Positions 1 to 7,551 of a DNA stretch of 64,000 bases are shown here, in pieces. The first letter of the stretch is position 1, and each line of letters begins with the position of its first letter. A model generated the notes under the pieces. The model saw only the letters and a list, made by a program, of their open reading frames with translations. It was not told where the DNA came from and did not search any database. The translations under genes and the position numbers were made by a program. The DNA is from DSQK01 sp964550175 (GTDB lineage: Archaea > Nanobdellota > Nanobdellia > Woesearchaeales > ARS49): positions 124,001 through 188,000 of the forward strand of contig CAZJXP010000001.1 in the NCBI GenBank assembly GCA_964550175.1, read 5' to 3'.

Positions 1-6
1 CGCGAA

Positions 7-591
7 ATGCTAGAATTAATACTTGCGTCGGGTTCTGAAGCGCGAAAACAGACGTTGGAACGGATGGGGCTCAAGTTCACGGTGGTTCCGACGAACGTTG
101 ACGAACGCTGCACGCATGAAGAACCGTGCGACTACGTGCGTGATGTAGCAAAGCGAAAATTGTTAGCAGCACAGAAAATGACTTCCAATCCGGATGCTGT
201 CATACTCGCGTCGGACACGATGATTTATTTTCGTGGTGAATTCATCGGCAAGCCGAGCAGCAAGGCAGACGCGCACAAGACGCTCATGAAGCTAGCGGGA
301 AAGACACATGAAGTCTATACTGGAATAATGCTCTCGCATAACGATAAAATCGTGGATGATATAGGGATTGCAACCGTGACGATGCGCAAAGACCATTACT
401 TGATTGAAGACTATCTTGATACCAACGACTGGGAAGGAAGAGCGGGAAGCTACACGGCTTTCGGAAAGGGAGCACCACTCATCCAAGCAATAACGGAAGA
501 CCCTGGAACAGTTTCAGGATTACCTATTCATTTGTTGTGCGCGATGTTCCGCAAGTTAGATATCAATCCGTATCACCTGATGAAGAGATAG
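7..591 (+). CDS. maf: Maf-like nucleoside triphosphate pyrophosphatase
   Basis: The 194-aa protein has the length and the motif order of the Maf/HAM1-fold family. The N-terminal phosphate-binding segment reads LASGSEARKQTL, an ASDTMI segment carries the conserved acidic residue near residue 70, and IGKP follows. Near the C-terminus an EDPGTVSGLP stretch matches the usual family motif before the last helix. The family hydrolyses non-canonical or modified nucleoside triphosphates to monophosphates in the cytoplasm. The gene converges on the nucleotidyltransferase gene at 593, with only one base between the two stops. Family assignment is secure; the nucleotide preferred cannot be read from the sequence. 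Confidence 0.9.
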   Translation: MLELILASGSEARKQTLERMGLKFTVVPTNVDERCTHEEPCDYVRDVAKRKLLAAQKMTSNPDAVILASDTMIYFRGEFIGKPSSKADAHKTLMKLAGKTHEVYTGIMLSHNDKIVDDIGIATVTMRKDHYLIEDYLDTNDWEGRAGSYTAFGKGAPLIQAITEDPGTVSGLPIHLLCAMFRKLDINPYHLMKR

Positions 592-592
592 A

Positions 593-1153
593 CTAAGGAA
601 CCATTAAGCTTCCGAATTCGTTCAAGAACTGAGCACATTTTTGTTCAACGTTCACTCGTTCCTTATGATGTTGTTGCTTCATAATTTCGAATATTCTTTT
701 CTTAAATTTTGAACGGGATAGTTTAATGAGCGATAATGCTTTGGAGATATCTGCCACGTCCTTCGGTGCATAACGGTTAAATTTAGTGAAGAGAATATCA
801 CAAATGTTTAACGTAAACACCTGCAGATGTTTCAACGATAACTGTTTGTAAAGCTGCGCGTTTGGAAGAACATCATTGATAATCCAAATACCGGGTTCAA
901 ACTTCAAATACATTGGTTCTTTTTCAGGCAACTGTAGTTCCATTCTTGCGAGCTCAAAGATGCGCTTGAACTCCGCCTTATTTTCTGCCGAAATCATAAT
1001 CACATCAATATCATTGGATGCTTCTTTCAGATCCATTAATGTAAGCGCCGTACCGCCGAAAAACACAACGACTGCTTTTGATTGAAGCCTACTATCAACA
1101 AGAGCAAGAAATGCAAGCAATTCCTTCTTGTAAGTATCTTTTTCGAATACCAT
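593..1153 (-). CDS. Nucleotidyltransferase-fold protein (DUF6036-like)
   Basis: The 186-aa protein has an N-terminal FFGGTALTLMDL segment followed by a DIDVIM strand, which is the G-G/S...D-x-D pattern of minimal nucleotidyltransferases of the AbiEii/DUF6036 type. The C-terminal half is helical and basic. Its start abuts the stop of the upstream gene at 1154 with no gap, so the two are almost certainly cotranscribed. Such pairs can be toxin-antitoxin modules, but the partner here is not a recognised antitoxin, so that role is only a possibility. The DNA looks more AT-rich than the neighbouring housekeeping genes. Confidence 0.6.
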   Translation of the reverse strand: MVFEKDTYKKELLAFLALVDSRLQSKAVVVFFGGTALTLMDLKEASNDIDVIMISAENKAEFKRIFELARMELQLPEKEPMYLKFEPGIWIINDVLPNAQLYKQLSLKHLQVFTLNICDILFTKFNRYAPKDVADISKALSLIKLSRSKFKKRIFEIMKQQHHKERVNVEQKCAQFLNEFGSLMVP

Positions 1154-1639
1154 TTACGTTGTGAATCGAACAAATTTCTTGTCCATATCAGGATAGCGCG
1201 GTCCACCCAGCACGTTCCAGTTCTTTTCCTCGTCCGTTTGCATTTTACGCAAAATATTCATCCAATTAGGTAATTCTTCTATCCGCGTAATAATACCAAC
1301 TTCAGCCATTTTTGCCACATATAATTTTTCAATCGCCGCATCAAGTGCAGAATCATATGCTACTTTCTGGTTTTGAAACACATAACGCACTCCTGCAAGA
1401 AGATACCCAATTTCGTTTTGCGTTCCATTTACGAGTGCGCGTTCAGCCACACTTGCGTAATTAGGTTTTCCACGGAAACACATCACAGGGAGGCCTTCTG
1501 CAAGACGAGGACCTCCATCTTCATACATCAAACCCAGAATAACATCTTCAATGGGAAGGGGAGTATCAATGCGTTTTGAACCTAACAGCCCGTAGCCATA
1601 CGCGCGTGCAGAAGAGGTGATATCAGTAGATACTGCCAT
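1154..1639 (-). CDS. Unknown protein paired with a nucleotidyltransferase
   Basis: I do not recognise this 161-aa protein. It is soluble, mixed alpha/beta, without signal peptide or membrane segment, and carries a GLLGSKRIDTPLPIEDVILG stretch followed by a YEDGGPRLAEGLP stretch. Its stop codon touches the start of the nucleotidyltransferase gene, so the two form a tight two-gene operon and probably act together. It could be the regulatory half of a toxin-antitoxin-like pair, but no DNA-binding motif is visible. Confidence 0.55.
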   Translation of the reverse strand: MAVSTDITSSARAYGYGLLGSKRIDTPLPIEDVILGLMYEDGGPRLAEGLPVMCFRGKPNYASVAERALVNGTQNEIGYLLAGVRYVFQNQKVAYDSALDAAIEKLYVAKMAEVGIITRIEELPNWMNILRKMQTDEEKNWNVLGGPRYPDMDKKFVRFTT

Positions 1640-1673
1640 ACAAAAGACATGATTTCAACGTTTTTAAACCTTT

Positions 1674-2435
1674 CTAAACGCCCAACTGCAACAAGAAATC
1701 ATTCATATTCGTGACTAACTTCTCGCCCATGTTCAGGTATTTGCTTGGGGTTATGCCGAGCTGCAACGGCGTGATTATCGTGGTAGTTCTGTTGTTGTTG
1801 TCCGACGTCGGAGACTCATTCAGGACGCCGATGATGCGCTTGACCGGATTGAAGTAGTGGGATGACGGATATTTGCCTTGGAGATCTTGCTTGAGGAAGA
1901 ATTCCGCTCTCAATCCTGTGTGGTCGAACAAACAGATCTTGCCGCAGCCCGTTTGACCATACGCGGTTTGTTTGACAAGATAGCCTCTTCCGCCCCTGAG
2001 CCCGGCGCACAACGCATTCTGGGTCTTCGTGCCGACGATGTCGTCCTTCAAATGCTCAACGTAGTCCGAGGGAAGGTATTTTTTCTGGAGGTTTTCGATG
2101 GTTCGCAATGCCGAATCCCGGAGCGTGCTGTTGACCAGATTGTGCATGAACACCTTGGTGCTCAGCATCCGTTTTTCCAGAATGTAGGCTCCGTCCTTTC
2201 CGGATTCGTCGATTAATGTTTGGCGGAAATCCAACGCGTCGAGCTGCCTGAATTTTAATTCCTGCTTAACGAGCGAACGAACGCCGGGCAGGTCCCGGAT
2301 GATTAACGGCGCGAGCAATCGGTGGTTCTCCTGGCCGTCGGCCGTTGAGGTTTTCAGCGCGCGCTTGTAGAAGTTTTCGACGATGGAGAATTTGACTAAG
2401 TAACGGAACAGCGGGTCTGACGCGATGACTGACAT
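1674..2435 (-). CDS. Unknown 253-aa protein
   Basis: I do not recognise this protein. The frame opens further up with a TTG at 2456, but an ATG at 2435 lies about 26-30 bp downstream of a TATA-like box (TATATTTAAATA, about 2464-2475), so a leaderless start at 2435 is preferred. The N-terminal half is helical. The C-terminal half is glycine- and asparagine-rich, with GLRGGRGYL and a segment around SPTSDNNNRTTT. There is no signal peptide. The reading frame is long and intact, which supports a real gene. Confidence 0.5.
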   Translation of the reverse strand: MSVIASDPLFRYLVKFSIVENFYKRALKTSTADGQENHRLLAPLIIRDLPGVRSLVKQELKFRQLDALDFRQTLIDESGKDGAYILEKRMLSTKVFMHNLVNSTLRDSALRTIENLQKKYLPSDYVEHLKDDIVGTKTQNALCAGLRGGRGYLVKQTAYGQTGCGKICLFDHTGLRAEFFLKQDLQGKYPSSHYFNPVKRIIGVLNESPTSDNNNRTTTIITPLQLGITPSKYLNMGEKLVTNMNDFLLQLGV

Positions 2436-2562
2436 GAGATATTTTTCAAGAAGCAATCTAGTATTTAAATATAACTAGTAGGGGAAAGTGTATACTCGTA
2501 ACTATGTGATTTAAAAGGGTATTTAAGCATAATTTTCCGTTATTTTGCCGTAAAATGCCCCT

Positions 2563-2700
2563 AACGTTGCTACCCTCCCCCTACTTTTTACCGGCTCTTT
2601 TTGTCGTAGTGTCGTAAACTCGGACGACTCAAAAATTCCGAACTCGGTTCGGAAATTCTCGAACGCAGCGTTCGAGATATCTGCCGGCGCGAGCCAACGT
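2563..2700. repeat. Palindromic intergenic repeat, copy 1 (with two perfect hairpins)
   Basis: This copy is bounded by AACGTTGCT (2563-2571) and AGCCAACGT (2692-2700), which are near-inverted ends. Inside is the family hallmark ACTTTTTACCGG (from 2583). Two perfect hairpins follow: TTCCGAAC/GTTCGGAA with loop TCG (2636-2654) and TCTCGAACG/CGTTCGAGA with loop CAG (2657-2677). The right end CTGCCGGCGCGAGCCAACGT is shared with copy 2. The rest of the gap from 2436 to 2762 holds only promoter-like AT-rich sequence for the two divergent genes. Confidence 0.75.
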
Positions 2701-2762
2701 AAGGGGAATGCAAATGACTAACAGCAACCCTTAAAAAGCATCAAGAATACAATTCATCCAAC

Positions 2763-2882
2763 GCACGAGTAGCGAAGTGGTCAAACGCGGGGGACTTAAA
2801 TGTCCGCGGCTCACTTTGGGCCGTATTGCACTAAGCGATCCTTTGCCTTAGGGCTTCGGAGGTTCGAATCCTCCCTCGTGCA
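2763..2882 (+). tRNA. tRNA-Leu(TAA) with a 37-nt intron
   Basis: The acceptor stem is GCACGAG/CTCGTGC with discriminator A at 2882, and the T arm is GGAGG-TTCGAAT-CCTCC. The anticodon stem GGGGA (2790-2794) pairs with TCCTT (2839-2843) and the loop carries TAA at 2797-2799. An intron at about 2801-2837, directly after position 37, sits at the canonical archaeal splice site. The long variable arm (GCC-TTAG-GGC) fits leucine. A TATA-like CCTTAAAAAG lies at about 2730, and CCA is not encoded. Intron borders are inferred from pairing. Confidence 0.9.
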
Positions 2883-2884
2883 TT

Positions 2885-3382
2885 ATGTCCTACTATAATG
2901 AGACCGCTGCGGGCTACAACGAGCTGCACGGCGAAGAACAGCTGCGCAAAGCGAGGACGATTCTGGCTTATTTGAAAGAGCATCACTTGATTTATGATGC
3001 GACACGACTGTTGGATGTCGGGGCTGGCACGACGCACGCGACGTCGATCTTCCCCGGCGACAAGACCGCGTTAGAACCCGCGAAAGAGCTATTGAAGCAG
3101 GCGAAGGATGCTTCGATCAAATTGGTGCACGGGAACGCGGAAGACTTGCCGTTCGCGGACAAATGGTTCGATATTGTTATTTCTTTAACTGCGGTGCACA
3201 ATTTCACCGACATTCCGAAAGGGATTTCTGAAATGAAGCGCGTCGCGAGCAAATTTGTAATTATTACCGTGTTGAAGAAGTCGCCGAAATTCAGCACGAT
3301 CGACAAGCTGATCCGCAATACGTTCAAGGTCGAGAAAACCCTCGACGACCCAACTGATGCTCTTTATATCCTACGACCATGA
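2885..3382 (+). CDS. Class I SAM-dependent methyltransferase
   Basis: The 165-aa protein has a clear Rossmann methyltransferase core: LLDVGAGTT is motif I, and NAEDLPFADKWFDIVIS carries motifs III/IV. The substrate is unknown; the layout resembles small UbiE/Methyltransf_11 enzymes. Its ATG lies only 2 nt behind the 3' end of tRNA-Leu, so the tRNA and the mRNA are probably one transcript that is cut by tRNase Z, giving a nearly leaderless mRNA. It overlaps the next gene by 4 bp, so the two are translationally coupled. Confidence 0.8.
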   Translation: MSYYNETAAGYNELHGEEQLRKARTILAYLKEHHLIYDATRLLDVGAGTTHATSIFPGDKTALEPAKELLKQAKDASIKLVHGNAEDLPFADKWFDIVISLTAVHNFTDIPKGISEMKRVASKFVIITVLKKSPKFSTIDKLIRNTFKVEKTLDDPTDALYILRP

Positions 3383-3789
3383 CGGCAATCATCACCTGCA
3401 AAGGAAAATCAGAAGTCATGGGCAAGCTCATGGAACGCCATGACATCGTTGTCGTTGACAAATACTCGCACGCGAGCGTCACGCCGAAATTATTTGCCGT
3501 CTTCTTGCCGAAAGGGACTGAGTTTGCCATTGCGTTGATCAAGCAGTCGCAAGTGTTCTGCGTGAATTTTGTTTCGGGTCACGCGGCTTCAATTGCGTTC
3601 TGCAAACGGATGCCGGGCGACCACGTCGACAAGTTCAAAGAGACTGATTTCATCATTTCCGAGTGTGAGATGATCGACTGTCCGAAGATTTCTCAGGCGG
3701 ATTCGTATTTAGAATGCGAATTGACAGAAACGCAGACGGTAGGGGACCACGTGATGCTCGTGGGAAAAATAAGGAAAGAAGGACTGTAA
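3379..3789 (+). CDS. Flavin reductase-like, FMN-binding split-barrel protein
   Basis: The 136-aa protein begins with a VVVDKYSHASVTPKLFAVFL region, and has the FCVNFVSGHAASIAFCKRM stretch typical of the flavin reductase-like family, where this part contacts FMN. It is shorter than usual members (about 160-190 aa) but complete in frame. It would bind a flavin and act as an oxidoreductase in the cytoplasm; the substrate is unknown. The start overlaps the methyltransferase stop (ATGA-type), so the two form an operon behind tRNA-Leu. Confidence 0.65.
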   Translation: MTAIITCKGKSEVMGKLMERHDIVVVDKYSHASVTPKLFAVFLPKGTEFAIALIKQSQVFCVNFVSGHAASIAFCKRMPGDHVDKFKETDFIISECEMIDCPKISQADSYLECELTETQTVGDHVMLVGKIRKEGL

Positions 3790-3795
3790 TGCTGT

Positions 3796-3891
3796 TCCCA
3801 GCCACCTTTTTACCGCCCTGATTTGTCGAGTGTCGGCATCAATTATCTACGACCTCACGCTGACCCAAAATCTGCCGGCGCGAGCCAACGT
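3796..3891. repeat. Palindromic intergenic repeat, copy 2
   Basis: CCTTTTTACCGCCC at about 3805 starts the family core, and the right end AATCTGCCGGCGCGAGCCAACGT (3869-3891) matches copy 1 over more than 20 bases. It lies between two genes that both read to the right. Confidence 0.7.
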
Positions 3892-3974
3892 GCACGAAAC
3901 GAGTAACAACGGAAATGATTTCTCCAGAACAGCAACCTTAATATACTTTCACTGACGCAAAACCGTTGAAAAAG

Positions 3975-4505
3975 ATGGATGCCGCAACCGCAGAACGCAT
4001 TAACAATCTCGCCAAGAACCTGAAGGAGCTTCACATCGCGTCATCGATGGAAGACGCGTTCGAAAAGGCACGCGACATCATTCTCGAAACCGATAATTCC
4101 GGAAAGCCGCTCAAAGCGCTGTTCCAGGACGAAGGCCTGTTGAAGGAAACTCAAGAAGTCGCGCAAGAAGAAGCGAAAGAAATGAAGGAAGTCTCGCAAG
4201 TCGTCGAAGCGTTGAACGAATTCAAGGAAGCGCAAACCAAGGACGAGGAAAACAGCGTCGAGTTGACGCACGAAGCCTCCAAGGTCGCGGACAACATTTC
4301 CAAGGAACAATCCGAGCTCATGCGCATCCGCGCCGAAATCGAGCAGGCGAAGAAAGCGCTCGATGAAGCCAAGAAATCAACCGAAAGCTTCCAGCGCCAG
4401 ATCCCGCCGATGCAGGACGTCGCGAAGCCTCAGAGAAAGCAATTAACAGAAGAAGAAAAAAAGAAATCAGACTTATCAAGCATCTTTAACTTTGGGCGCA
4501 GATAA
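3975..4505 (+). CDS. Coiled-coil protein of unknown function
   Basis: The 176-aa protein is highly charged and helical, rich in Glu, Lys and Ala, with a long predicted coiled coil from about residue 55 to 150 and a basic tail ending in a FNFGRR motif. No catalytic motif is visible. The frame can be opened with a TTG at 3966, but the ATG at 3975 is the better start. Its last 30 bp overlap the 3' end of the convergent gene at 4476. It may be a scaffold or an adaptor; this is only inference from composition. Confidence 0.55.
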   Translation: MDAATAERINNLAKNLKELHIASSMEDAFEKARDIILETDNSGKPLKALFQDEGLLKETQEVAQEEAKEMKEVSQVVEALNEFKEAQTKDEENSVELTHEASKVADNISKEQSELMRIRAEIEQAKKALDEAKKSTESFQRQIPPMQDVAKPQRKQLTEEEKKKSDLSSIFNFGRR

Positions 4506-6122
4506 GGTGTAGGTTACGCCGTGGTAATCACGGACGCCTGACTGGCCTTGCTGCATTTCCTTGTTTCGCATATGAAGCGCGTTTGCGATGACATTCTTTT
4601 CGCTTCGGGCGAGCATCCGATGGTCCATCAGCGTCGCGTCATCCTTCAACTTCTCGATGTCGAGAAAGTCGATGCGCGTGATGATGCCTTCCTTGACTGC
4701 CATTTGCGCGCGATAGACCTCGTGGCCCGACTCGTTAACCGGCCGGCAGCGCAAGTCCGCGACCTTATACGCGCGATCGACCATCTTGCGTTCCACATCT
4801 GGAAGGAACTGATGGTCGGCCATCTTCTTGAGTTCCGCGAGCATCGGCTGGACAGCGGTTATTTTTGCGTCCCGGCTGTAGCAGCGCTGCAGGAACTCAA
4901 TCTTTGTTTTGTAGCTGTCGTCAACGAAATGGGACGGGTTGTGCAGTCTGAGCGCAAGATTATCTAGTTTTGCCTCGACTTGCGGACGGTTTGCCATTCG
5001 CTGGCGGAGGCTGTAACCTTGCTGCTCCTTGTCGATCGCCTTGACTTCGCCCATCGCGTACGCGAGCTTGGCGTGCAACAACGCGAACCGGTCGTACTTC
5101 TTCTTGAAATCAACGACGGGCTCCAATGCGACGGCTTCCTTCTCGTTGTGCCAGGATTTTGCGATTCCCAAAAGGAAGTTCGTGTCGCGCTGACTGTAGA
5201 CTTTGTTACCCAGCCAGCGTTCAGACGCGAAATCATCCGCAACCTTTTCCTTGCTGTCGGTCACCACAGGTCCGAGCGTGTCGAGCATTGTGTCAATCGA
5301 GCCGTGCGTCATCGCTTCCTTGTTGTTTCGTATTCTAAACGAACGGTAGTGCTCGGACGTGTTCGCAAGGATTGCGTTGACTTCATTGGTGGTTAACAGA
5401 CCCTTGAATTCGTCGTGCAGGTCTTCCGGCGCCAATCCTTCCTTCTCCATCAACTTGACGTCCTTGACGATGCTCTGGTACGCCGACGCCGGACGCTTCT
5501 TTTGCGTCTTGATGAGTTCGACAATCGCGTACAGCGTTGCCTGGTCGACGCGAGCGTCGTCCGTGCGAGCGCGCTCGAGCTCTTCCTTCAGGTCATCCGA
5601 AACGACGCCTTGAAGCCAGTTGCGCAAATACGCCCCCTGGGCTTTCAATGCGCTCTTCGGCGTGCTGTCGATAAGGATGGATTCGATTCCGGTCTCGGAC
5701 TTGAGCAAATCATCGAGATGCTTTACAATTTCTTCCTGGTGGCGCTTGGTCGCGTAGGTTTTTGCGGCTTCGAACTTGTCTCGGACGCCCGGGAGCGCCT
5801 TAAGATAGGCTTCGCACGTTCCGCCAACCGAGAGTTCCATTTGGGCGCCGTCCTTTCCCGGCCAGCGACACATGAATCCCTGCTTGTGATGCGTACCGCA
5901 CAGCTCGCAGGTCAATCCTTGCACGCTGTAGCGCTCGGGCTGCATCGCGCTGACGTTGCTGACGAGGCTCTGGTATTTGCCCGTGTTGAACAGGTTTTCC
6001 AGACGCGCTTTTGGCTTGCCGCCCTTGTCGAGGTCGCGCAAGATCAGGGCTTTGACTTCCTTCTTCGCCTCGGCATCCTTGATGCCTCGGGTCCATTTTT
6101 GGATTTGGGTTATGTTTTTCAT
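4476..6122 (-). CDS. Large unknown protein with a Cys-rich zinc-like site
   Basis: I do not recognise this 548-aa protein. Residues about 70-115 hold a Cys/His cluster (CELCGTHHKQGFMCRW, then a further Cys in GGTCEAYL) that looks like a zinc site. The remainder is helical and charged, with no signal peptide or transmembrane segment. A TATA-like TAACATATAC lies upstream of the ATG. It converges with the coiled-coil gene and overlaps it by 30 bp. Zinc plus long helices would suit a nucleic-acid-associated protein, but nothing identifies a function. Confidence 0.6.
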   Translation of the reverse strand: MKNITQIQKWTRGIKDAEAKKEVKALILRDLDKGGKPKARLENLFNTGKYQSLVSNVSAMQPERYSVQGLTCELCGTHHKQGFMCRWPGKDGAQMELSVGGTCEAYLKALPGVRDKFEAAKTYATKRHQEEIVKHLDDLLKSETGIESILIDSTPKSALKAQGAYLRNWLQGVVSDDLKEELERARTDDARVDQATLYAIVELIKTQKKRPASAYQSIVKDVKLMEKEGLAPEDLHDEFKGLLTTNEVNAILANTSEHYRSFRIRNNKEAMTHGSIDTMLDTLGPVVTDSKEKVADDFASERWLGNKVYSQRDTNFLLGIAKSWHNEKEAVALEPVVDFKKKYDRFALLHAKLAYAMGEVKAIDKEQQGYSLRQRMANRPQVEAKLDNLALRLHNPSHFVDDSYKTKIEFLQRCYSRDAKITAVQPMLAELKKMADHQFLPDVERKMVDRAYKVADLRCRPVNESGHEVYRAQMAVKEGIITRIDFLDIEKLKDDATLMDHRMLARSEKNVIANALHMRNKEMQQGQSGVRDYHGVTYTLSAPKVKDA

Positions 6123-6245
6123 GTGATTATGTGATGAAGCGAGGTATATGTTAATGTGGGGTGATGTACATCACCCCTACTTTGCTTTCCCCTTGATTAT
6201 TGAGGACTGATTAAATATATAAACTCAGCGCCGCATAATCCTCCT

Positions 6246-6341
6246 ATGTCCAAGATGCTCAAGTCCGCCAAGGAGATCCAAGACCTGATCGAGGAACTTG
6301 ACGACGAAGAGTCCAAAGACGACACTGAAGAAGAAGAGTAA
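6246..6341 (+). CDS. Small acidic 31-aa protein
   Basis: ATG at 6246 opens a 31-codon frame. The peptide starts with a basic segment (MSKMLKSAKEIQD) and ends in an almost purely acidic tail (DDTEEEE). A good TATA-like box (TTAAATATATAAAC, about 6211-6224) lies upstream, and the third-position bias resembles the neighbours. It is too short to assign. It could be a real small protein; the promoter is the main support. Confidence 0.45.
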   Translation: MSKMLKSAKEIQDLIEELDDEESKDDTEEEE

Positions 6342-6360
6342 TTCTCGTTAACTTTTCCCA

Positions 6361-6502
6361 AGCTACCTTTTTACGAAGAGGACCCGAGGTCCTCTTGTAC
6401 AACAGAACCTGCTGGATTCTGTTTGTACCGGCGAATTTTGTCGTACGGCATCGAGCGTAATTTGGTTGATGCCAACGGTACCAAACGTGGCGGTAAAAAG
6501 TC
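6361..6502. repeat. Palindromic intergenic repeat, copy 3 (with two inserted hairpins)
   Basis: The element begins AGCTACCTTTTTAC and ends GGCGGTAAAAAGT (6489-6501), matching the two end types of the family. It contains a perfect 9-bp hairpin AAGAGGACC-CGA-GGTCCTCTT (6376-6396), and a longer hairpin GTACAACAGAA...TTCTGTTTGTAC (about 6397-6428) with one bulge. It lies just upstream of tRNA-Lys. Confidence 0.7.
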
Positions 6503-6577
6503 CACTCGGAACTGCAAACGACTATTCTCATTCCCAAGCATAACGTTTATAAACCATCCATCTGCTGTTCGACGCAA

Positions 6578-6652
6578 GGGAGCGTAGCTCAGCCTGGCTA
6601 GAGCATCTGACTCTTAATCAGAGGGTCGGGGGTTCAAATCCCCTCGCTCCCG
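6578..6652 (+). tRNA. tRNA-Lys(CTT)
   Basis: A complete cloverleaf: acceptor GGGAGCG/CGCTCCC, D arm with GCCTGGC loop, anticodon stem TCTGA/TCAGA with loop CTCTTAA giving anticodon CTT, and T arm GGGGG-TTCAAAT-CCCCT. The discriminator is G at 6652. A TATA-like GTTTATAAACC about 26 bp upstream is well placed. CCA is not encoded. Confidence 0.95.
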
Positions 6653-6732
6653 TATTTATTTTTCTAATGTAATTCTCATTACGTTTCAATGAGCTCAGGA
6701 TTTGAACACTATTTAGAAAATCAAAACGATAA

Positions 6733-7047
6733 TTAACACGCCAATTTCTTAACGAGGTCCAAGAACGTCGGACCGTCGACGACATCCGTAATTTCGGACG
6801 GCTCCAACAGCTTCAAAGCGCGCGCCTTCGTGTCTGCCAACGGCTCATTTCGGTACTGACGAACAACGACATAATCCGTCATTTCATCATACGCTTCGAG
6901 GCGTTTCGACGGGAACGGTTGGTGGCGCACATGACACACGACGCTTTTTTTGTATGCTCCGGGAGCATATCCTTCTTGCCCCGGATGAACTTCGCGCCAA
7001 TACTGCACGACACACACATATGCCCGCCCAACTTGTACGGTTTCCAT
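6733..7047 (-). CDS. Unknown 104-aa protein
   Basis: I do not recognise this protein. The start at 7047 (METVQVG) is chosen because a TATA-like CTTTATAAA at 7070-7078 places transcription start almost on this ATG; the in-frame upstream TTG at 7062 would need a different promoter. The sequence is a mixed fold with a VCVVQYWREVHPGQEG stretch and a helical C-terminus, and has no membrane segment. It lies downstream of, and in the same direction as, the orphan at 7080. Confidence 0.5.
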   Translation of the reverse strand: METVQVGRAYVCVVQYWREVHPGQEGYAPGAYKKSVVCHVRHQPFPSKRLEAYDEMTDYVVVRQYRNEPLADTKARALKLLEPSEITDVVDGPTFLDLVKKLAC

Positions 7048-7079
7048 GCTCTTTGCCCTCAATAAATGGTTTATAAAGC

Positions 7080-7352
7080 TTATGGCCTTGCGACACGAGC
7101 AAGCTTTCTCGGGATTGTTGGCGCGTACGTCCGCAGCCCGTGCTCCAAACGCTTGACGACTTCCGCAAGGGTTTCGTGCGACAATTTCGGCGCGCTGATG
7201 ACAGGGATCTTCTTCGCGCGATAGTCGTCCAGCCGCGAATCCGACATCGGGGTGTCGCTTATGACAACTTTCGTAATCGTTGGCAGGCGCACCAGATACA
7301 CGTGCGCCGTCTGTCCCTCAAAGAGCCTTTCATCTAGTTTATCGTAGTCCAT
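7080..7352 (-). CDS. Unknown 90-aa protein
   Basis: I do not recognise this small soluble protein. ATG at 7352 (MDYDKLDERLF) is preferred over a GTG six bases upstream. A TTTAAA box lies about 30 bp upstream. It has a strand-rich middle (YLVRLPTITKVVISDTP) and a helical, basic C-terminus. It reads away from gyrB. Confidence 0.45.
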   Translation of the reverse strand: MDYDKLDERLFEGQTAHVYLVRLPTITKVVISDTPMSDSRLDDYRAKKIPVISAPKLSHETLAEVVKRLEHGLRTYAPTIPRKLARVARP

Positions 7353-7551
7353 CTTCACTCAGTCATTGCTGTCCAGCAAGGGGTTTAAATGCGTTCCGAT
7401 TCGGGTTTCTTCGACGAGCCAAAAGTGGATTTAAACTCATTTATAGACCCTATAACGCCATTTTACAACAGAAAGACTTATAAGCAAACGGCCGACTAAG
7501 AATGATAAATCGGGTGAGGGAAGTACGTTTCTCCAGGCTCGAAATTAACCT

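Noticed and set aside
593..1639. Classic HEPN-nucleotidyltransferase toxin-antitoxin pair
   Set aside because: The partner has no HEPN motif, so only the nucleotidyltransferase fold is called.
5415..6134. Long open frame opposite the 548-aa gene
   Set aside because: It is a shadow of the coding strand caused by codon bias, with no recognisable domain.
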